DNA of 64,000 nt from Brachynemurus nebulosus (taxonomy: Eukaryota > Arthropoda > Insecta > Neuroptera > Myrmeleontidae), in contig JAPWDM010000022.1 of the NCBI GenBank assembly GCA_035578155.1, positions 2,357,076 to 2,421,075 on the forward strand, read 5' to 3'. The position numbers were made by a program, and so were the translations under genes. Each line of letters starts with the position of its first letter. Positions within the stretch are counted from its first letter, which is position 1. Of this stretch, positions 58,448 through 64,000 are shown in pieces. The notes under the pieces were generated by a model that ran no database searches, was not told where the DNA came from, and saw nothing but the letters and a program-made list of their open reading frames with translations.

Positions 58448-61346
58448 CAAAACTGATTGACTGATTGACTAATCGATCAACGCACAGCCCAAACCGCCGG
58501 GCCTAGAAACGTGAAGTTTTGAACTGGGATTTCTTATATAACATAAGTGAGCATTAAGAAGGAATTTTTGGAAATTCATCCCTCAAGGGGCTTAAATAGG
58601 GGAGAAAAATTTTCATAGACATCTGTAATTTTTTTAGGTAGAAATATGCAAATTTGTGTTAGGTTGCTGGTTTGAAAATAAAAGTTTTAGTGCTTTTAAA
58701 AATTCATCCCTTAGGGTGGTAAAACAGGGGAAAAAACTGTAAATGGAAGTTTGCCATTTTTACAATTAGAAATGTGGAAACAGATATGGATTGTTAAAAT
58801 TAATTTTTTAACGTGTAAATCCTAATCTTAACCTTAACTAATATTATAAATGTGAAAGTGAGTTTGTTCATTTGTTTGTTTAACTTGCTTTAACGCCTCA
58901 ACGGCTTAACCAATAAACTTTAAACTTTTCACAAACATAGCCTGGGAGACGGAGATGGTTATGACCAGGGAAAATATTTCATTCCCGAGGGAACATCTAT
59001 TCAGTTATAACAGTTGACTATTAAAAAGCGGATTATTGTTTTCAAACTTCGTATATTGTTAACAGATGGGATGGAAAAGAACACACAGATTTTTTACCCT
59101 GGGAAAGATTCTCAATCCCGCGGGAAATTTGATTACTGTGGAAAAATATATTTTAAATGAAACTAAGAAGATTCTTTGAGTTTGTTCGAACTTAGCATAT
59201 TGTTAGCAGATATAACGATATACAGCGGTAAACATAGGTTACTTTTTACCCCGAGAAAGTATCTCATTTTCGAGGAAAAATGTATTTAAAATGAAACAAT
59301 GAAATAACGATAGCTGACAGTTAAAAAATGAAGATTGAATTTAAACTTTGCATATTGTTTACAGAGGGGAAAAAAAGGATACAGATTACTTTCTACACCG
59401 GGTAAGTATCTGAATTCTGTGAGAAGTCTTATTGTAGACTAGCATTTGGCCGCGGCTTCGCCCACGTGGCAGTAGAAGGACTAAGCGGGTTTTAACACAC
59501 GCTACGTCCTCAGTAGTATGGGCACATCTGGACCCAAGGGGTGCCCCTACTTTTGACGCGGTAGTGTACTTAATGCTGTGGTACACTGGCTCGCCTTGAC
59601 TCAAGGTGTACCCATACTTTTGACGATGTAGTGTGTGCTGGAACCCGCTCAGCCCTTCCACTCGTGGCTTTTGAAATTATGACATCTAGTTCAAACGCAT
59701 AAAATGTATTTTCATTTTCCCACAGGAATTTTCCCACAGAAATAAAATGTTTTCTCCGGGTAAAAAAAAGACTATAACATTGTTTTAACGATACGAAAAG
59801 TTCGAATGAAGTCAGTGATACGTTGTTTATCGTTTTAAATATATTTTCCCACGGGAATAAGACTTCTCAGAGGATTCAGATATTTTCTTGAGGTAGAGAG
59901 TAGTCTGCGTCCCTTTCTATCCCCGCTGTAAACAATATGAAATGTTTAAAATCAATCTTCCATTTTTAACAGTCAGTTGTCATTATTTAATTGTTTCATT
60001 TTACATACATTTTCCCTTGGGAATCAGATACTTTATGGGTGAAAAAGCCTATGCTTATCGCTGTATATCGTTCTAACAAACAGAGTTCGAACAAACTCTA
60101 AGAACCTTTTTTCGTTTCATTAAAAATATATTTTTCCACAGAAATAAGATTTTTCACAGGAATGAGATGTTTTCCCAGGGTAAAAAGTCGCCGATATTCT
60201 TTTCCAACCCCTCTGTTAACAATATTCGAAGTTTGAAACCAATAATCCGCTTTTTAATAGTCAACAGTCATAATTGTCATAGATTTTCCCTCGGAAATGA
60301 AATTTTTTCCCGGGTTAAAAGATGACCTATAACCGTTTCCGTCTCCCAAGCTATGTCTGTGAAAAATTTCATGTTGACTGGTTAAATCGTTGAAGCGAAA
60401 AAACAAGTCAAACAAACAAACAAACACTCAATTTCGCATTTATAATATTAGTGAGGATAAGGATTAGGATATATAGGTTAAACAGTAAATTTTTAAAAAT
60501 TTTAAAGTCACCAACATACCGTACCATACCAGTTCCTACATTTTTAATTGTAAAAACGACAGACTTCCATTGAAAGATTCTCTCATTGTTTCAACCTAAG
60601 GGATGAATTTTTAAAACCACTGAAACTTTTGTCTTCAAACCAGTAACCTAACACCAATTTCCATATTTCTAACGCAAAAAATTACAGATTTCTATGAAAA
60701 TTTTCATCCCTTATTTTACCCCCTTCGGGGTGAATTTTCAAAAACCCCTTCTTAGTGCTCACTTACGTTATATAAAAAATCCCTGTTCAAAATTTTGTTT
60801 CTAGGTGGCAGACTTTCAATTAAAATTTCTTCCTCTGTTTCAACCCCCTAAGGGATGAATTTTCAAAAGCACTGAAACTTTTTTGTTCAAACCAATAACC
60901 TAACACCAATTTCCATATTACTAACTCAAAAAATTACAGATTTCTATGAAAATTTTCATCGCCTATTTTACCCCTTTAGGGGATGAATTTCCAAAAATCC
61001 CTTCTTATTGCTTACCTACGTTATATAAGAAATCCCTGTGCAAAATTTTACGTTCCTAGGTGACAGACTTCCATTTAAAGTTACTTCCCCTGTTTCAACC
61101 CCCTAAGGAATGAATTTTTAAAAGCACTGAAACTTTTGTGTTCAAACCAATAACCTAACACCAATTTCCTTATTTCTAACTCAAAAAATTACAGAGATCT
61201 ATGAAAATTTTCATCCCCTATTTTACCCCCTTAGGGGGTGAATTTTCAAAAATCCCTTCTTAGTGCTTACCTACGCTATATAAGGGATCCCTGTTCAAAA
61301 TTTTACGCTTCTAGGCCCAGCGGTTTAGGCTGTGCGTTGATCGATC
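58444..61346. mobile_element. 2.9-kb asymmetric foldback element
   Basis: Outer ends: GACTAATCGATCAACGCACAGCC with a GATTGACTGATTGACT run on the left (58455-58490), and its complement (GGCTGTGCGTTGATCGATCAGTCAGTCAG) on the right (61327-61346). Moving inward, each side has the ~250-bp ATTTTCATCCC unit, then AATCCTAATCTTAACC/GGATAAGGATTAGGAT. Next come the TTTATAATATTAGT tail and CAAACAAACAAAC of the 6.7-kb element family, repeated TTTTCCC(A/T)CGGGAA words, and finally the shared central palindrome (59437-59665). The left side has one 250-bp unit and the right side three. No coding; the 59386-59661 frame is an artefact of the central palindrome. Confidence 0.83.
60558..61310 (+). repeat. Three tandem ~250-bp units on the right arm
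   Basis: Units begin GRCAGACTTYCA at 60558, 60807 and 61062 (steps of 249 and 255 bp). Each holds GTTTCAACC...AAGGGATGAATTTT, AACCAATAACCTAACACCAA, a TTTCTATGAAAATTTTCATC block, GGGTGAATTTTCAAAAA and a TATATAAGAAATCCCTGTT block. The same unit occurs once, inverted, at about 58490-58790. Confidence 0.88.
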
Positions 61347-61348
61347 AG

Positions 61349-62610
61349 TCAGTCAGCCAGTTTAAAATTCTATAAAAGATTAATTCCCTGTAATGCTTCG
61401 CTCCGCTCGGCAAACGACTCGAAAATAACCATATTAATATATTTAATTTTCAGACTTTGAAATCCTTTCATAGATTCCCATATTTATGGTTTTAGAATTA
61501 TTTGAATTTTGGATTCTTTTCGGGATCCGAAAACCCTGGTGGATTTTTCAAAATTACGTTCAGTTCCTTCGTAATTAGGCTTTACTACAATCCTTTTCTA
61601 AAGTGAAATTTTAATAAAAATGTTCTGAAGTTAATGTTCAAATTTTTTAATATTATTTTTATCGTAACCTAGGTACTCTATTGTTTTTCTTTTTTTTGTT
61701 TCCGTTTATTATAAAATGAGTATTTTTGATAGGTATATCAACTTTTGTCGTGAATATAGCAACCTCCATAAAGAATATCGTGAAGATTTTGACTGGAAAT
61801 GCTGAGATGATAAAGCATCTAAGGAATAAATTTACAATGTTTCACTAAAATCTGTCCAGTGGTTTTTGTATCAACCGTGCTCATAGAATACCTAACTTGT
61901 CATTTTATTATATAAATTCGATGTAACCTCGAAAATATCAGTTTTAGGTGTAAGAATATCTGATATTAATAGATAGAGTTTACATTTTTTTACATAGTTA
62001 TAATAAAAAATATAGGTGGTTCATTTAAAAAAAAGTTTTTCACCTTAAACAAAAAAATATTTAAAAAATGCTTTATGTGACCAGCCTGTATGATGTCAAG
62101 GAAGCTGAAATGCCACTGTCATATAGAATATTAATAACAATTCCCAGCGCATTCAAATTTGTTGTTAAAAACATTTTAAAAAAAGACAAAGTTGGTGTTA
62201 ACTCCCGGTATAACCGGAAGTGGTAGCAAGTTAGAAATATTTTAATTAAAATCTTCATATTTGGAAACTTCGAAAACCAAATTTTCAAAATTCTACTTTA
62301 TTTAGAAGACCATAAACGTTTAATGGAAATTGTTTTTGAATCATCCTGTACATAACCACTTGGAAGATCACATTAAAATGTGGTTAAGATTGATCGGGAG
62401 ATTAATATCTATATTCCCTGTAAATTTCAGCACAATAGCTTCAGTAGTTTTTGAGTTAAATCGGTTCGTACAAACAGACAGACAGACAGGCGGACAGACA
62501 AAAATTTTTTTAAAGTTAGATATGTCGAATTTGCTAACTGAAAAACATATTTATACCTAAAAATTCGAAAATCCCAGACAGATCCTTCTATTTTATTTAT
62601 AGGAATTGAT
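61349..62610 (+). mobile_element. Dispersed repeat copy 2
   Basis: Very similar to 38322-39470 plus 40501-40560, but without the retroposon, and it starts abruptly at TTTAAAATTCTATAAAAG right after the foldback. The CAGACAGACAGACAGGCGG run (about 62475-62500) and the ending CTTCTATTTTATTTATAGGA...ATTGATG are intact. The short frames at 62073 (minus) and 62330 (plus) are not supported. Confidence 0.85.
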
Positions 62611-62649
62611 GATATACGTAATGAAAAAAAATTAAAAAATTTTTACATA

Positions 62650-63628
62650 CCGTAAACACGGGTTACTTAAGCCCAGATTTGCAAATCATCTGATAATTTT
62701 TAAAATTAAGCGTAACTGCTATATTTATTTGGGATAGAGAATTCAGTATATTAATCTGTATATGACTACGATTAGTTTATTATATAATATGGATTTTTTT
62801 CTGATGGTTCATAAATTCTATACATCTTTAGATTTTGGTTCAAGTTAACATCAATATCGGGTTAAATTTCCAGGTAATTTCCATTTGAAAACAGTTTGAA
62901 ACCATGCAGGATGTTGGTTACTAACTAAAACATATTGTACAAACATATATTTATTCAAAAAACATGAATTGGTATCAAAACTGAATAAAAATTTTCAAAC
63001 AAAAATTGTTATGGATACCAAATTATTTTTATGAGTTAAAGTGTATATCTTTTAGTCTACCTAAAGAGAATAATCCTTTTTTGATTAGTGTAGGTGGAGG
63101 TATTTTCATAACTATATCTTCCCGTTTATAGTACAACACGTCCTTGTTCTTGGACCACTTCCATGCCCTTTTAATTGGATCCATGTACCATTTTATACCA
63201 AAGTTATAATGGGCTCAAGTTACCCTAATCTGAATGTTATTTTAACTGGTTTATCAAAACCTTAAACTAAGAAACTAAGGAAATAGCTGCCATATGAATG
63301 TCTCTGAATTCGCTTTAGTAACGTAACAAATATGAAAATTATACACTTATCTTACTTTGTGGGCTATTGAAATATTTTTTACAATTGAAAGTTAGCAACA
63401 TAACAAAAACAGCAACTTCAAATTGAGGTAAACAACACTCGCATGACACCTGGTGTCAATTTTCAGAACTATCCAAACATAAACACAATGAACCTAGTCC
63501 TGTTACCTATCAGATAAACCTGTAACTTACTTTTACTACTGGCTACACTAAGCACAAAACAAAAAATAATACTTTATCCATTTTGGGCTCAAGTTACACC
63601 TTAGAGTTCAAGTAACTCGTGTTTACGG
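62650..63628 (-). mobile_element. pogo-like element with transposase 3' remnant
   Basis: The ends are CCGTAAACACGGGTTACTTA and, read inwards from the right, CCGTAAACACGAGTTACTTG, both flanked by TA (62648-62649, 63629-63630). The inner word GGGCTCAAGTTAC recurs at 63211 and 63583 and as its complement next to the left end, as subterminal repeats. The coding remnant at 63029-63214 supports a pogo/Tigger-type origin. Most of the transposase gene is deleted. Confidence 0.82.
63029..63214 (-). pseudogene. C-terminal remnant of a pogo-like transposase
   Basis: A short minus-strand frame runs from just after a stop (63215-63217) to a stop at 63029-63031. It encodes AHYNFGIKWYMDPIKRAWKW, a Lys-rich stretch, then YYKREDIVMKIPPPTLIKKG and GLFSLGRLKDIHFNS. 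A ...D/EI.M.I.PP.P...RG.F.. ending is typical of the extreme C-terminus of pogo/Tigger-type transposases in insects. The upstream border coincides with a GGGTAACTTGAGCCC word like the element's own terminus, suggesting that internal deletion joined subterminal DNA to the last exon. It is under 65 codons and certainly non-functional alone. Confidence 0.65.
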
Positions 63629-63630
63629 TA

Positions 63631-64000
63631 CGTAAAATAGTTACAAGATACGGCTCTGTGTAATACTTATTCTATAGTCTTTCTTCATTTAACATCATCT
63701 ACTTAGTTAAAAGTCTTCTCCATCATTAGTCAAAATTCAATAAAAAAAAAAAACTGGTATTACATTTTAAAATATCTATATTTATAAAAGTTATCAAAGA
63801 GTTAAAATCTACCCTCGCCGTTCAAATTGCCTGAAGGGTTTAAAATGATGGTTGAGAAATTTGTTCTGGTAATTAGCTTTTTAACTTCTTTATGTATTTT
63901 TTTCTTATATAATTTGTATTATACACAATTTTTTTCTGCTACATAATTGTCGTCCCGGGATATATTAAAAATAAAATGAAAGGAATTTTTTAACTTGCTT
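63631..64000. other. AT-rich stretch, no gene seen
   Basis: No repeat ends or coding motif seen up to the window edge. Confidence 0.4.

Noticed and set aside
60558..61310. CRISPR-like array
   Set aside because: Repeat units are ~250 bp, three in number, diverged, and match an inverted single unit; this is a TE-derived tandem in a eukaryotic genome.

Overview
This window looks like AT-rich nuclear DNA from an insect. The mix of Penelope-like, piggyBac, hAT, pogo/Tigger and Jockey/CR1-type remnants, long (TA)n runs and scattered TAGGTACCTA-type words would fit a hemipteran such as an aphid relative, but that placement is an inference. I found no intact host gene. The window reads as an intergenic or intronic block built from layered transposable elements (TEs). 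Almost all of the longer open reading frames come from inverted repeats, (TA)n runs or chance.

0-8.5 kb: a 1.02-kb palindromic element (164-1184); a second 1.58-kb palindrome (2577-4152) abutting a dead LINE reverse transcriptase on the minus strand (4153-5107); a tRNA-like SINE head (6271-6352); an element with an ACTAGC...ACCCGTGGCTTCGC head (6721-7485); and a (TA)n run beside a 0.68-kb repeat that recurs inverted at 42.26 kb. 8.5-16.5 kb: mostly plain AT-rich DNA with a pogo/Tigger-type MITE (10278-10655), a Tc1/mariner-type MITE (12103-12668), a foldback with a (TA)n loop (15822-16093) and a textbook hAT MITE with a perfect 8-bp target duplication (16107-16475). 16.8-25 kb: a 141-bp tandem array, a minus-strand SINE-like unit, a ~120-bp tandem array containing (TA)n, a weak palindrome at 20.2-20.95 kb, and a 1.57-kb terminal-inverted-repeat (TIR) element inserted in (TA)n (23264-24838).

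26.9-32.7 kb: a Penelope-like element fragment with a GIY-YIG endonuclease domain, a degraded hammerhead-like motif downstream and a head-to-head inverted second fragment. Next comes a three-level nest: a 2.7-kb TIR element (30018-32714) holds a pogo-like element (30457-32153), whose psq-type helix-turn-helix reading frame is split by a 260-bp hAT-like insertion (31411-31670). 36.9-40.9 kb: a second three-level nest: a TTAA-flanked piggyBac-type element holds a dispersed-repeat copy, which holds a poly(A)-tailed retroposon with an 11-bp target duplication and a series of strong RNA hairpins. 41-47 kb: a TIR MITE, the inverted partner of the 7.8-kb repeat, a field of scattered GTGACTGACACTACA words, and a 1.04-kb palindrome whose arms each carry a tRNA-like (A box/B box) sequence. 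50-64 kb: more pogo-type MITEs and foldbacks, a 2.9-kb foldback (58444-61346) with one 250-bp unit on one arm and three tandem units on the other, a second copy of the 38-kb repeat (61349-62610), and a pogo-like element carrying the last ~60 codons of a transposase (63029-63214).

No set of genes works together here. What the window records is the order of transposition: which element landed in which, dated by target duplications and interrupted frames. Long stretches at 32.7-36.9 kb, 46.7-50.3 kb and 53.7-57.6 kb hold nothing I can identify. All coordinates and alignments were made by eye, so repeat boundaries are good to a few bases where target duplications are given and to tens of bases elsewhere.
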